From Diatrype stigma (lineage: Eukaryota > Ascomycota > Sordariomycetes > Xylariales > Diatrypaceae), in assembly GCA_022225965.2 (NCBI GenBank), contig JAKJXP020000038.1:124001-188000 (forward strand): a stretch of 64,000 nt of DNA. Direction: 5' to 3'. Numbering within the stretch: the stretch's first letter is position 1; every line of letters starts with the position of its first letter. The position numbers were made by a program, and so were the translations under genes. This document shows, in pieces, positions 14,785-26,564 of this stretch. The notes under the pieces are model-generated. The model ran no database searches, was not told where the DNA came from, and saw only the letters and a list, made by a program, of their open reading frames with translations.

Positions 14785-15861
14785 TCAGATCTTCACCCAC
14801 CGCAGCGCCACCGCCGCCGCAACGACAGGCACGACGCTGACGAGCTCGCCGAGCCCCGCGAGCTCGGGCGGGATGCGGGCGGAGGCGCCGAACGCCCCGG
14901 CGGCCAGCAGCACCGCGAACACGTTGTAGACGAAGCTCCAGCCGAAGTTGAAGGCGACGCGGCGCGCCGCCGCCCCGCTCGCGTCCACCGCCGTCAGCAC
15001 CCCGCCCAGCCGCGGCCGCACCAGCACCACGTCCGCCGCCGCCTGCGCCACGTCCGTGCCCCCTGTCCCTATTCCTCCTACCCCCTCGCCCCCATCCCCA
15101 TCCCCCTCTCCTCCTCCCTCTCCGCTCATGTGCACGCCTATCGTCGCCTGCGCGAGCGCGGCCGCGTCGTTGGTTCCGTCGCCGCAGAACATAACGACGG
15201 GCTTGCGGGCGCGGGTGCGCGGAGAGGAGGCGGGGTCATCAACGTTGTTGCTAGGTCGTCGCTTGCCGAATAAGCCCCCGAGGTGAAGGAAGAGGGCTTC
15301 GAACGGCGAAGTCTTGGTGGCAGCAGCAGCGACGGGCTCGAGCAGGGCCTGGACGTAGGCGCGCTTGTCGGCCGGGGTGCACCGGGAGCGGACGTTGGCG
15401 GCGGCGATGCCGAGGCGCGCGGCGACGTCGCGCACGGCGCCGTCGTCGTCGCCGGACAGGAGGGACACCTCGACGCCGCGCGCGCGGAGCGCCGACACCG
15501 TCGCCCGCGCGTCCGGCCGCAGGGTCGCGTCCTGCAGGCCGAAGACGGCCGCGAGCGCGCCGTCCACCGCGAAGCAGAACGCCGTGTGGCCCCGCGCGAG
15601 CACCGCCGCCACCTCCGGCTCCGCGCACAGGCCCAGCCAGCGCGAGTGGCCCGCGCGCAGCACGCGGACGCGGCCGTTGCTCGTGCAGGTCCCTTCGACG
15701 CCCTTGCCGGGGATGGTCTTCGGGTCGTCGACTTCTTCTTCGGCGGAGGAGGCAACAGCGCCACGTCGGCTGTTCTTGAGGTGGGCCGCCACGGCCGCCG
15801 AGACCGGGTGCTTGTTGCTTGCCACGAGACCCAGGAGGAGACCGGCCATTGCGTCGTCGCG

Positions 15862-15908
<47 letters not shown>

Positions 15909-18549
15909 GGCCTGCTGCTGCGCCCGGGACCTTCGCCGCTACCCAAGTTTCGGTCTTGACCGCGAGCTTCCCCTCTGTCAGCGTGCCGGTTTTGTCGAAG
16001 ACGACGTGCGACGTCTTGTGGGCGACTTCCATGCTCTCCGCGGTCTTGAAGATGACACCCCTGTCGGCTGCTACGCCCGTGGCGACGACTATCACCAGGG
16101 GGACGGCCAGGCCGATGGCACAGGGGCAGGAGACCACCAGGACGCTGATCGCGAAGGTGATCGCGTTGATCACGGCTTCGGACCCGGACAGCTGATGGAT
16201 ACGTATGCCGCTGCAGACCCAGGCGACGAAGGTGACCAGCGTCAAAAGCAGCACCACCGGGACGAAGTAGCCAGCCACTCTGTCGGCGATGTCTTGAATC
16301 TTGGGTTTGGACAGTTTGGCCTCGTCGACCATCGAGGCGATGATGCTGATGGTGTTCTCTCCAGGCAGGCGTGTCAGGCGCACAACTAGGGTGCCGGAGC
16401 CGTTGATTGACCCTGCGATCACGCTTGACCTGACCCCTTTTTCCACTGGCCGCGACTCGCCAGTGACCATGGACTCGTTCACCTCCGAGATACCGGATAT
16501 AACGGTACCATCGGTAGGCACACGCGAGTCCGGCATTACCTTGAAACGGTCACCGTACTGGAGTAGACCGGTGTTGATGATGGACTCCTGGCCATCGTCG
16601 TCGACCAGGATGGCCTCGGTGGTTTGCAGAGAGCGGACCGATATGGATTCAACAGCCTTTTGACGAGCCAGCGCGGCAAAATACCGACCAACCATGATCA
16701 AGGTTACCAACAGGGTGCTGGTCTCGAAAAACTGCCCAGTGGGGAGGGGCTCTCCGGCGACGAGGTAGCCGAACGACACGACAGAGAAGACATAAGCCGT
16801 CGTGGTGCTAAGCACGATAAGGAAGTCCATCTCAATGACCCTCGAGAATATCAGGCTCTTGAGAGACGTGGGGTAGAACGGGCCAGCCACGGCCACTTGG
16901 ATAATCGTAGCCAGGGCTAAGGACGCCGAGCTGTAGGCGATCTCGTTCTGGGGCGGCAGTGGTGCCCAGGCGAGGACTAGGACGGGAATCGTCAACATGG
17001 CTGAGAATATCGTCATGTAGAGGAGGCTGCGGACGTGTCTGCTTCCCGCCTCCAGAGCCGGGTCTGCCCGGGGCGGTGCAAGCTTCAATGGGGTCTCCTC
17101 TCCGAACCCATGCGAGCAGAGGTCCCTGGCCCCGATGATTTTCGCGTCGAAAGCTATCCTGACGGTGTCCTTGCCGACGAGCGTCATTTCGGTGACGCCC
17201 GCGGGAGGGTCCTTCTTGAGGAATTCCTCACAGCTGCCCGGCGGCACGACGTCGATCGTCAAGCCCTGGTTCACGATACGCTCGCACGTAAACTCGGTCG
17301 TTCTCTCGAGGTGCTTGGTGATCATGGTGACCGAGTTCGCGGCGAGGTCCAGGTCGAACTCCGCCCTGGACAGGACCAGGCTGGTCTTCAGGTTGCTGAT
17401 GCCCGGAACCGCAGCTAGCGTGCGGCTCAGCTTGGTCTCGCAGCCAGTGCAGGTCATGCCGGAGATACCGAGGATGACGTGTTCGGAACCAGTCAGCCCC
17501 TTTTCGGGGTCGGCTACCGCGGCCATGGCGGCAGCGACCACCGCGGCTTTGGTGAACGAGGGCCCGGCCGCCGGCTCCTTCTTGCCAGCACAGCATGCCT
17601 CACCCGAACAGGAGGAGTTCTCGGCATTTGGCGGGTGGCTTGCTGTCTTTAGCTGCCCGCAGCAGCTGTCCCTGGAGCGCTTCCTCTTCACGGCCGGTTT
17701 GCCGCATGTCGTGCCCACGGACGTCGCCGCCCCCGGAGCTCTACAACAAGAGTCCAGAGAGCCGCAAGAGTCGAGAGAGGCGCGAGGCGACTTCTTAGAT
17801 CCGCCGCGCCGACCCGCGCTCATGCTCGTACTAGCAGCATTGGAGGATGGCGACCGCTCCCCCACGCCCACGGGGACGCAGCACGACTCCTGGCCGAGGC
17901 TTACCAAGGCACGGCAGATGCAGCTGATGGCCTGGAAGCGCTCGCGGACGGTGCGTCGATGCTTGCTGCACGGCTCGCCGTCCTGGCTCTCCCTGGCATC
18001 GCATCCGGAAAGGTCTCTGTCGCAGGAGCGGCGTGCTAGGCGGTCGATACAGGAAACATCGCAACAGGGCGATGCTTTGCCCTTGCAGCAAGGCGGCGGG
18101 TCGTCGGCGTTGGCGTCTGCGAGGGCGTCAGTGACGACCGTCTTGTCAGAAGAGGAAGAGGCGGTGCAGCAGGCACCATCCTTGCAACCTGTCTCCTTGG
18201 TGTTGAAAGATTCCTTGGAGGCAAAGTGGTTGCCAATGGTGGTGGTGGCCTTGGATCCGCCGTCCCCGGCGTGCTGTTCATCACCCGGTACAGAGGAGGA
18301 TGTGCAAGATCGGCTTTCCGATCCCTCGCACTTAGACAGCTCGGTCGCAGTAGCACCGCAGCACGAGTCCTGGCAGTCATTGTCATCGACATTGGCATCG
18401 TCATTGGCATCGTCATCCACCTCGGATGTTCCAGCTCTCTGCTGTTGTTGCTCGATGGGGTCTGGCACTGGGACCGGAGCTGGGGTCTCGGTCGGCGGTG
18501 GTGCCGGAGGAGGGGCCGCCGGTTTGCAGCAACCGGAACCGCACGCCAT
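14785..18549 (-). CDS. Copper-type heavy-metal P1B ATPase with Cys-rich N-terminus
   Basis: This membrane pump most resembles the fungal copper-exporting CrpA/CRP1 group. One uninterrupted frame gives 1254 residues from the ATG at 18549. That ATG was chosen because MACGSGCC opens the Cys-rich region; the frame runs 48 codons further upstream to another ATG. The first 330 residues hold nine Cys-Cys pairs (such as SCCG, PCCK, ACCA). A single HMA domain with MTCTGC follows at about 355-420. Eight membrane spans are visible. TGES (actuator) is at about 695-702, the metal-site motif CPC at about 806-808, DKTGTLT at about 850-856, the HP motif in SNKHPVS at about 913, and GDGTND at about 1122. A 16-residue Gln run sits in the nucleotide-binding domain. 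A Gly/Asp-rich insert of roughly 25 residues splits the segment after GDGTND from TDVAQAAAD. Cu+ is the inferred substrate from CPC; Ag+ is possible. Confidence 0.92.
15862..15909 (-). repeat. CAA microsatellite encoding poly-Gln in the Cu-ATPase
   Basis: Sixteen uninterrupted CAA codons on the minus strand lie inside the nucleotide-binding domain, between DKTGTLT and the HP motif. A pure trinucleotide run is prone to length change in frame. Confidence 0.95.
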
Positions 18550-18914
18550 TGCTATAGGTGAGTAGGTGCAAAGGTACGGTAGATTGGTAGACAGGACCTT
18601 GAGGTTCGCTACTAGGGCTATCTTGCTAATCAAATCAAAATCAAGGAGAGCTTCACTTTTGGGGTTGAGTTTTCGGAGAGACAACCTGGGCAAGACTGGC
18701 AGACTTGTATATATGCCGTAGGAAATGCGGGCGGTCTTTATATATTGTCAATACGTGGCTGGAGCTTGCGGGTCACCCCGTTAGTTATATTGAGTGTGTA
18801 TAACAGATTGGTTTTCAGCATGGGAAGGAAAGTCCATGCTTCATGTTTGGGTTGCAGCACGCAGACGATGGAATCACCCGGCCTCTCTATCTGACTCTCT
18901 CTCGCTCCATCTCT

Positions 18915-18953
18915 ATATATACCTATACCTATACCTATACCTATACCTATACC
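18915..18953. repeat. CTATAC microsatellite
   Basis: About six copies of a hexanucleotide (CTATAC) in the region upstream of the Cu-ATPase, roughly 370 bp before its start. Confidence 0.9.
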
Positions 18954-20300
18954 AGTCATAATGGAGAACACCTGAGAAGTGGGCGAGAGAAGCTTTGGAA
19001 CGACTGCGGTCCTACCCGATCCGCCCCTTGGGATTCCTTACCAACTCGGTGTGTTACGGTAGATACAATCCACATCGACACGGCTCAAATACCGACCCAT
19101 AGGTACATACTTCGTAAGGAGACCCCCGCTCCCCTAAGAATGCATCGAAGCTTATCAGCATACTTGCTCGTTATTCACACCGGAAGTTGGGTTGACTGGC
19201 TGGTTGGCTGGCTGGCTGGCTGGGCAATGAGGCCTGTTAAAGCCAGGCAAGCTACGTACCAGCCCAGGTAGGTATTGTGCATGCCAGGGGTATGATGCCA
19301 GGTGTATGACTCCTTTGGCATCCGACTGGCATGCATGCTTCTTCGAGCTACTGTATAATCCATCACATCCATGAATGTATTGGTGTATATGTGCCGGTGG
19401 GAATCCAGTGTAGCCCCGGGCACGAATCTCCCGCTGGCTTGGACCGACCGCTGTGGACGCTGGACATTCACTAACAAGGGCTTAACTGCAGGGCTTAACT
19501 GCAGGTGTGTGTTTGCGAGTGCTACCTAAGGTGAGGTGTTGCTCTAAACTTGAATCGTCTGGAACCTTGAAGTTACCTGAAGTTACGGTTACCTATTGTG
19601 GTCTTGTACCGATTTACCCGTAACCCGAGCCGTAGGTACTTCGTAGAAGACCTCGGACTTAGACTAGTAGTCACGCCGGTCTACATACATACATACATAC
19701 ATGCCTAGTAAGTTACCGCCTCTTAACCTACTGCAGCCTTACTTCTCTCCTCTCACATGTTCCCATCCTACAACTCACCACTTCCTCGCCTAGTATCACC
19801 CATCTACACATCGTCCAGAGCAACTGCTGTGGTCAAATGTAGAAATACTACCATGGTATTAGCGATGGAGAGCTCATCATTTCACCGACTAAAATGCGTA
19901 CTCTGGACAAATCCCTCGAACGTTCACCGGCAGACCGGGTAGGCCGAGCTTGATCGCATCATCAAGATGGGGAGGGCCGGCTTCGCAGCACTGACTGACC
20001 CAAGAGGGGCAACAATTTTGACGAACAATTCAGCTATGCGAGGGATGCTGTAGGTAGGTCTATCCAATACCTGATTGCTTCTTTGACTAGCTGCGTCTAT
20101 GCATTGTATGTCACAATACGAAGCACATTGTTAACTCACGTCGCCTTCACCAGATACCTTGGGGCTAGTTTAGCCTATCTGGCGTCAGCCATCGATCTGA
20201 CTGCCGCCGTATCAAATTGACCACTTTCCCGCCAGTCACGCCACCCCGATGCGGCTATCCCGTAAACTAAAGTCGATCTCCCGCCACGATCCAAATCGAC

Positions 20301-20929
20301 GTCGTCCTGGGCAGGACGGTAAAAGGCCTCGGAGTCGTGGAGTCATCGGTTGATTCCCGACGCATGGTCCTGGGCACGACATGATGACAAAAGGCCTTGA
20401 TGTGTGCCATGGAGTTTGTTAGATCCTGGCATGTTGGTCCTGAGCAAGACGCGTAAAACTGCTCTACGGCGCGGCGGCATGATCATGATTTGTACGATCT
20501 GCATGAACCTGGTTTTCCGCATTAGAGGTTCCACGGATAGACGGCGTTTTCGTCAAGTACGGTAGGACTACACCTCCGGCACATCTTCACAAATACCATA
20601 CTGACATGACACTCCTGCGTAGGTATACGAGCTCGAGGATTATCACGTTCGACAAATGGGCGGACCGGTGTACAACGGTTCCGACTAATGATAATATACT
20701 GTTGTCAATTTTGCATGGGAGTGGTCACGGCACCGCAGGTACAATTTCGATTCCCTACACGAGCAAGAGAGCGTCCGAGGCAGGTGTTGGTCGGGGGCTG
20801 GATACAATTAGCACTGACTGTGAGTGGATGTTTCTTTTTGTCACCAGGCAAGCGTAGTCACTAACTGGCCAGAAGATCGCGAACATCTACTCGGATATCG
20901 TCCTGGGCAAGACGATAAAAGGCCTAAGA
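20301..20929 (+). repeat. Four degenerate copies of a GTCCTGGGCAAGACG unit
   Basis: Copies start near 20303, 20366, 20436 and 20899. Each begins with TCCTGGGC or TCCTGAGC, continues with an A/C-rich GAC, and in three cases ends with TAAAAGGCCT or CAAAAGGCCT about 12-18 bases later. The first three are spaced 60-70 bases apart and the fourth is 460 bases on. They are not perfect tandem repeats, so this looks like an old, diverged repeat. Confidence 0.75.
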
Positions 20930-21418
20930 GACTCTGGATAAAGGATCCAGAGGTTGCAAGGAAACCCTACGGTGATATGGTCAGAAGGCCGGACTATGGG
21001 CCTCCGCTAGAAGATCCTTTCGAATGCAAAGGAGTTGCGGAGGTACGCATTGAGTCTGTCACCAGATACTCGGGATCACCAAGGCCCGAATAGTTTGGGT
21101 GTAGTTGGTAACCGATGGATGACCCTGGCAGCTACACCCACAGAGCTAGTGTGTTTTTTTCCTTGCAATGGGGTTACAGCGAATGGCTGTGCCCCAATTC
21201 ACTCGTGGTATGGCCGTAACGATGGCGCCGCGGAGTTGATAAGTGTCGATTGGCGGGATGTGAGATTTGCCCGCTTTTCCTTTGTTACCTTGCCGTGTTG
21301 TTTGCGATATTCAACCGGAGGTTTATCGTTTCTTAATCGAGCCGAAAACAACCAAGGTGTTTCGACAATTAGTTTCGGCATCTTGGGGCGACCCCGTGGC
21401 ATCCCTCCGTGGAGTTGA

Positions 21419-21463
21419 CTGTTCTACATAGTAGAGACTGTTCTGCAGAGTAGAACGGAACAG
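21419..21463. repeat. Inverted repeat CTGTTCTAC / GTAGAACGGAACAG
   Basis: GTTCTAC at 21421-21427 pairs with GTAGAAC at 21450-21456. Pairing resumes after a two-base bulge in the right arm, so the arms reach CTGTTC and GAACAG. A nested CTACATAGTAG palindrome lies inside. It may be a remnant of a mobile-element end, but no partner or target duplication is evident. Confidence 0.5.
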
Positions 21464-22368
21464 GCTCCACTCGGTTGTCGGGATGTTCGCCAGTACCACC
21501 AATGCTCGGGTTCTTTCTGAAGGAGATAAGCGCGATAGTAAGGGCGATATGCCGGTAGGGGGGGTATGGTCCCAACGGAAACCACCGCCATACCCCTTTG
21601 CCACGCGGCAGAGGCTACTTTGCTCCGGAGCCAGCGTCTCGGACTGGGCCGAGGAGAATCCATCCCACGTTGACAATTCGTCTGCCGCCCTCTCTCTTCT
21701 GGGAGAGGACCAACCCGGAGGCGTGGGAAAGAGATTGGTGACGGGAAAAGAGATCATATAATGATGCTTTGGGGCTGGGCTGGTCGCGTCTCTCTGTAGA
21801 CATATCACGACTTTGTTTCTTCGTGTTGTCTCGAAAGCCCCCGGTCGATTAGGAAACGCGAGGCCTGGGTACGTCCGTATTTGTCACCGCGCGGCGTCTC
21901 GGCAGACCCAGAATAAACAAAAAACTTGACATCGGGAGGTAGCAGGTAGGGGGTTTCTGTTCAAGTGGGATACCTTTGGATTCTCTTCAACGTTCATACC
22001 TGGATAGCTCAAATTCAAGCCTGACATTACCTTCCATATAAGGGGTTTTATCCATACGAAGCGTGATATGTTTGTTACCTATGGTTCTGCATATAACAGA
22101 CCCAGTAAACTTGGTGAAAGGTTAAGCTGTGAGAGTGTATTGCCCCGTGCTTTTGCTCTACGACATATATCACAAGGCACTGTGTGTCCATGGTATATTT
22201 ATGAAGTGAACTATCGTTTCTCATTTCAATAAAGACAAGCCTAGACAGAGTACAGAGAAGCCAGACGCCAGTTTCGCCCCAGACCTTCGCCGTCGAGGGT
22301 TTACCGCCTCGTTTCGCAGTAGTAGGCAACTTTCCTCACATACTGACAAGCTGTGTTTCCACTACCAC

Positions 22369-22422
22369 CACCACCGTCGTCATCATCATCAGCAACACCA
22401 CCGTCGTCATCATCATCAGCAA
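22369..22422. repeat. Duplicated 27-mer in the 3' flank of the small gene
   Basis: Two adjacent, virtually identical 27-base copies contain CACCACCGTCGTCATCATC. They lie just downstream (minus-strand sense) of the stop codon at 22465. Confidence 0.85.
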
Positions 22423-22464
22423 CATCATGCGTATCCTTCCCCCCCTTTTTTCCTGGTTTTCTCT

Positions 22465-23082
22465 CACTTCGTCGGGCTCTGAGGACCGCGAGTGAAGCTG
22501 GAACGGCACACAATGAGTTAGCAAGCATCATACATAAGGCGAAGTATATTCTTGAAGCTTGATGGTTGCCGTGGATGGAGGGGTGCCGACTATATGTATG
22601 TATATATACATGTGGGTGTGTGGGTGTATGGGTGTATAGATGAGTGTATATACGTGAGGGAGAGGAGACGGGACTTACTTGTGCCACAGTTGGCCCAGGA
22701 AGCCCGGCTGGGGCTTCTGGTCCTGCAGGCTCTGCCGGCGGGCCATGTTGAGGGGGTCGCTGCCTCGCTTCTGGTTCATCAAGCCGTCGAAGACCGGGCC
22801 GGACATCTGGTTTATATCGGTCAGTATGTGTCGTCATCGCATTGCCACTGTTCGACGGCAGCAGTAGTTGCATAGTTGCGGCCAAGAGTAGCTATGCTGC
22901 TGCCGCTGCCGCCGAAAATGATGTTTTGAATACAGCGCGGTGGTGTTGGGTAGATAGATAGGTAAAGGGGGTACATAGTGGGCTGTGGACAGATGGGTTT
23001 GCGTAGGTGGGAGAATGAAACGCACCCGTCTCCTAGAAGAGCTCTGCGGCTGGTCGGTGTTTGTAGTCTTGGAGTTATCCAT
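22465..23082 (-). CDS. Small fungal protein resembling conidiation-specific protein 8
   Basis: This three-exon gene is visible only after splicing: 23026-23082, 22679-22806 and 22465-22498 on the minus strand. All junctions are GT-AG and the phases agree, giving 72 residues. The protein begins MDNSKTTNTDQPQ, has a Ser/Arg patch (SSSRRR), then a core with VFDGLMNQKRGSDP, MARRQSLQDQKPQPGF and LGQLWHNFTRGPQSPTK at the end. This arrangement (GLxNQKR, ARRQS, GFxGxxWxNFTRG, SPTK) is what I recall for small Pezizomycotina proteins related to Neurospora con-8, which accumulate during conidiation. The family name is from memory. The biochemical role is unknown. The arginine-flanked serines (ARRQS) could be basophilic kinase sites. 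Confidence 0.72.
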
Positions 23083-23520
23083 GGTGTTTATCTGTGGTTA
23101 CGTATTTCTGTATACGTACGCCAATGGCTTGTAGGCTATAGCTTAGGTATGTAGGTGGCTAGGAGCGGTTGACAATAACAGTGATGCTACGATTCTTAAT
23201 AGTCTCTAGGTGAGGTTGTACTTAAAGTAGAAGATAGAGTTAAGAAGAGAAGGTAACAGCTAGGAAGAGGGGAGGGGGACATGTCCCTCTCTTATGTGTC
23301 TGGTATGTATGTCCAGACAGTGAACAATGATGAGCCGGCATTGTTCATTAATCAGCCTATCAATTGGCACTTAAATACCGTACCCTTTCCCTAGGTAGCT
23401 ATTCGTCAGCGGCCGACAAACCTTGTGTCGTATGATGGAAGGGGCCCTGCTCTATGTATGTACTGTTGGGCCAGTTGCTCGCTACCAGACAGCCAGACTC
23501 GCTGCTCGCTACTGCCACTA

Positions 23521-23559
<39 letters not shown>

Positions 23560-26500
23560 ATCATCGGGCCAAAGCGAGCAAGCGCGATACCAACCTGCCA
23601 TTGTAGGGAGCCGGCATCGACGACTTCACCAATGGGAAGATAAGGAAAGCGCGTAGCGTCTAGGAGCCACCCTAAAGAAAAGGCAATGATGAGCTCATGT
23701 TCTTCGTTCTTGCGTTCGCCCCCCCTTGAGGTTACCCCTTGTTTGTTTGCCCGCTACTATAGGTACATACATACACCATATGTATGTATGTGAGTACTTC
23801 GAGGTTGACCATCATTGCCGGAGATGTCGACTGGATGTCCTTGATACGTGGGCAGAGGCACGCGGGCTGGTGAGATGACGTTGTAGAGTTTACCTCATGC
23901 ACCCCGGACAAAGACGTGTACCCTGAACCCCCCCGACCCCACCGGGGAGCTTGTACCGTCTGGAGCCGTGGGATGATGATGGATCTACCCCGCAAAGTCA
24001 AAGGATTGGCTGCATCCTGCTAAGTTGCTAATACAGCATACCTAGTGGCCATCGAATCAGGGGTTGGCGATCGTCACCACTCGATTGGCTGTCTGGCTCT
24101 TCGGAGCAGCTGGACTGTTCGAAAGAATGGAAGGGAGTGGAGAAACACGCATTTATCATTCTTCGTACTGACGGGCTATGGCCTAGTTGTCTAGTTGGCC
24201 CGATACCGTGTCGTTCTTGTCTAGGGCCTTGACTTGACTCAGGGTCCCTTGAGGACCGGGGAGTTGGTATCACACTTAGCCATTAGCTAAATCGACCAAC
24301 TCCCCAAGGTAAGAGTGTATAGATCAGATTCTGAGATGGCTCGACTGGGAAAAACCATTCATAGTTAGGCAGCCGGGCTTTAACATTCGAGATTGACTCA
24401 GTGGCTATACCCGAGGTTCAGTAATGCGACACCTACGTAGAAATCAGATGAGTAGGTACATACATAGAGGTAGGGATACCAGTACAATGTTACCTGTATT
24501 ATAAAGGTTCACGAGGCTCAGATCTACCACCGCAGAAGCGATTTGCAGGTATCCAAGTTCACAGGACTTAATAACAATAAAGCACAGGCTTTCTTGAATT
24601 TCCCTATGGAGTTCTATATATTCTATCGAACACCGGTACACTCGGGAACGAACGTACAGACTTGGCCGTATTAAGATTCTCAACTGACGAAGACCCATAT
24701 GCTCAATATCATCCTTAGAACTACACAGGTTCTGTTGAATTGACTATACACAATTGGTTAGTCATCTAAACCACCAAAATACCAATATATATCAAGTAGG
24801 GATGACCCTCTTCAGTTCTCCAAGGTGAAGGTAGAGTCTCGTCATGAAGAACTCCGAGTTGTAGATAATGCAGGAAAATAGTCTCATCCGAAAGGGTTGG
24901 AATTATCGAAAAACAACATGACTAACCTCTTGAAATAGCATTGTCACTGATAACTAGCAGGATACCTATACCTAGCATCCGCCATATGTCAGCAGTTGTT
25001 CGGGGTATTGTCCGCAGAAGTATGCTGTGTTGAAATATTTCAGGCTAGTAAAGTCAGCAACGAACTACAATGCGCGGTGTTCTAATTGACATACCTCATT
25101 AAATCAGAATTTTGTTTAAATGTTCATTTCCACCCGTTAGGAATGGATCAAACAGTGTGAATAGTGCTCATCATGTTACCAAGTTCTTGTATGAATAAGA
25201 GAAAGTATTACCTGCCGCTCAAATGTCAGCATGTTTCAATGAAGTATTTAGTTCATCGATAAAAGGTTCAAGAGCCATAATCAGCTGACGAGATCTCAGC
25301 AAGAATAGCCTGCAACCATTCCCCTACAAGGTTTGTACGCCTCGCTTTGAAAAGGAGAAGGCACAAGCATTCGCTTATGTCCGCCCGTTCGTTCAAAATA
25401 TCGTCATGTTAAGGGTGGTAAACTGCTTGTGGAATATGGAATGGTGGCTATGTACCTGTGTTGCATGTAAATTAGCCATAGGCCCAAATGAGTGTACAAG
25501 TTGAGGCAACAGTGAAGTAGTGAGGTCAGACAAGGCTGAAACTAAACAAATCTACATGATGTATTCTGCAAGAGGAATTCCTAGGTTTGTCGGATGTATC
25601 ATCATCCCTCTGGATGGTCCCTAGCTGGAGAGAAAGGGAAAGCAATGGATTGATCACATACCTTTTGTTCAATGGAGAGAAATCTTCATATGCAATGCCG
25701 GCAGCGACACAGCACGGACGGGTCAAATCAAAATCTGCATGACAGCGGCCTGTTAGCTTTCAGGTCTGCAGGATAGACCATGTCGAAAGTGGCATTTAGT
25801 AGCTTGCTCAGGGTAATTATAAGACTATGATCCCCATGGTGTTGTGTTGTAAGAATTGGATTGTTCAGGAAGTATCTTCGTCATCGCAAGTCGACGCCTG
25901 TCGTGCGCCAATAGAACAGAGAACTTACCACAAGGTTTTCATGAAGCATATACTGAATCAACCAAACAGGAACGAGGAAGCCAAAGGCACAGAGAGATCG
26001 AGGCTCAAAAGAAAGAGAGGGAAGGAAAAAGTGAATTCAAAGCAAAGCAAGGTGAAGTGGGAGAGAAAAAATTATTGTAGAAGTCAAGCTGATTGGAAAT
26101 TTTCCACTCGGACAAAATAGCTTGACTAGTGCCGACCACCAGGGTGGGGCTCGGAGGTAATCTGCTGTGGCTTATGCGTAGATCTGGTGTGGCAAATGAC
26201 TGCGCCATGCTACGCCACGATACCCCGGCAATTCTACAGCCCATGCTTTTCATTGGGTGGAATGGCATGAACGGCGTGCACTAGCTGCGTGTCATGTGGA
26301 GACTAGTGGATACAAGTGGAGACTCGGCATAGGTAGGTGTACGAAGTCCGCTATGGACCTCTGTATGGCCCTGTAGGTATGGGCTGTATGGGTAACCTCC
26401 AGAGGTTGGCAAGCCGGCCTTATCGGATGTACGTATAATACGTAACCAGGACGCCGTCTCGCCCGGCTTCCCCTTTCCTCCCTTTCATCTTCACCGCGGT

Positions 26501-26564
26501 TCATCGTGCTGCTGTTCGAACTCCTACCCCCCTCTTTTCGAAAGAGAGCCTATTCATCGTCAAG
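23083..26564. other. Gene-poor, AT-richer spacer with a possible spliced minus-strand transcript
   Basis: About 3.5 kb. It includes a (CTG)11 run at 23524-23556. From about 26100 down to 24900 the minus strand has a pyrimidine-rich leader-like segment and repeated donor-like sites (near 25929, 25661, 25454, 25210 and 25093), but I could not assemble a continuous protein. No domain was recognised. Confidence 0.45.
23524..23556 (+). repeat. (CTG)11 microsatellite
   Basis: Eleven CTG units lie in non-coding DNA. The overlapping open frame is a poly-Leu artefact. Confidence 0.95.

Larger units (their letters stand above)
18550..22464. other. Gene-poor spacer with dispersed repeats
   Basis: About 3.9 kb. 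The first few hundred bases are the Cu-ATPase promoter. After that come microsatellites (CTATAC units at about 18915-18953, GGCT units at 19198-19225, CATA units at 19682-19702), a degenerate interspersed repeat at 20301-20929, and an inverted repeat around 21419-21463. No frame shows a recognisable domain. Confidence 0.5.

Noticed and set aside
15251..15946. Arg/Gly-rich alternative frames inside the Cu-ATPase
   Set aside because: Produced by the very high GC content of the nucleotide-binding domain; the P-type ATPase motifs are in the other frame.
17135..18565. 476-codon plus-strand open frame opposite the Cu-ATPase N-terminus
   Set aside because: Antisense shadow of a GC-rich coding strand. 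Composition is Ser/Pro/Arg without any domain, while the minus strand carries clear HMA and Cys motifs.
21323..21808. 161-codon minus-strand frame as a possible transposon gene
   Set aside because: No transposase, integrase or reverse transcriptase motif could be found, and the neighbouring inverted repeat is short with no target duplication.
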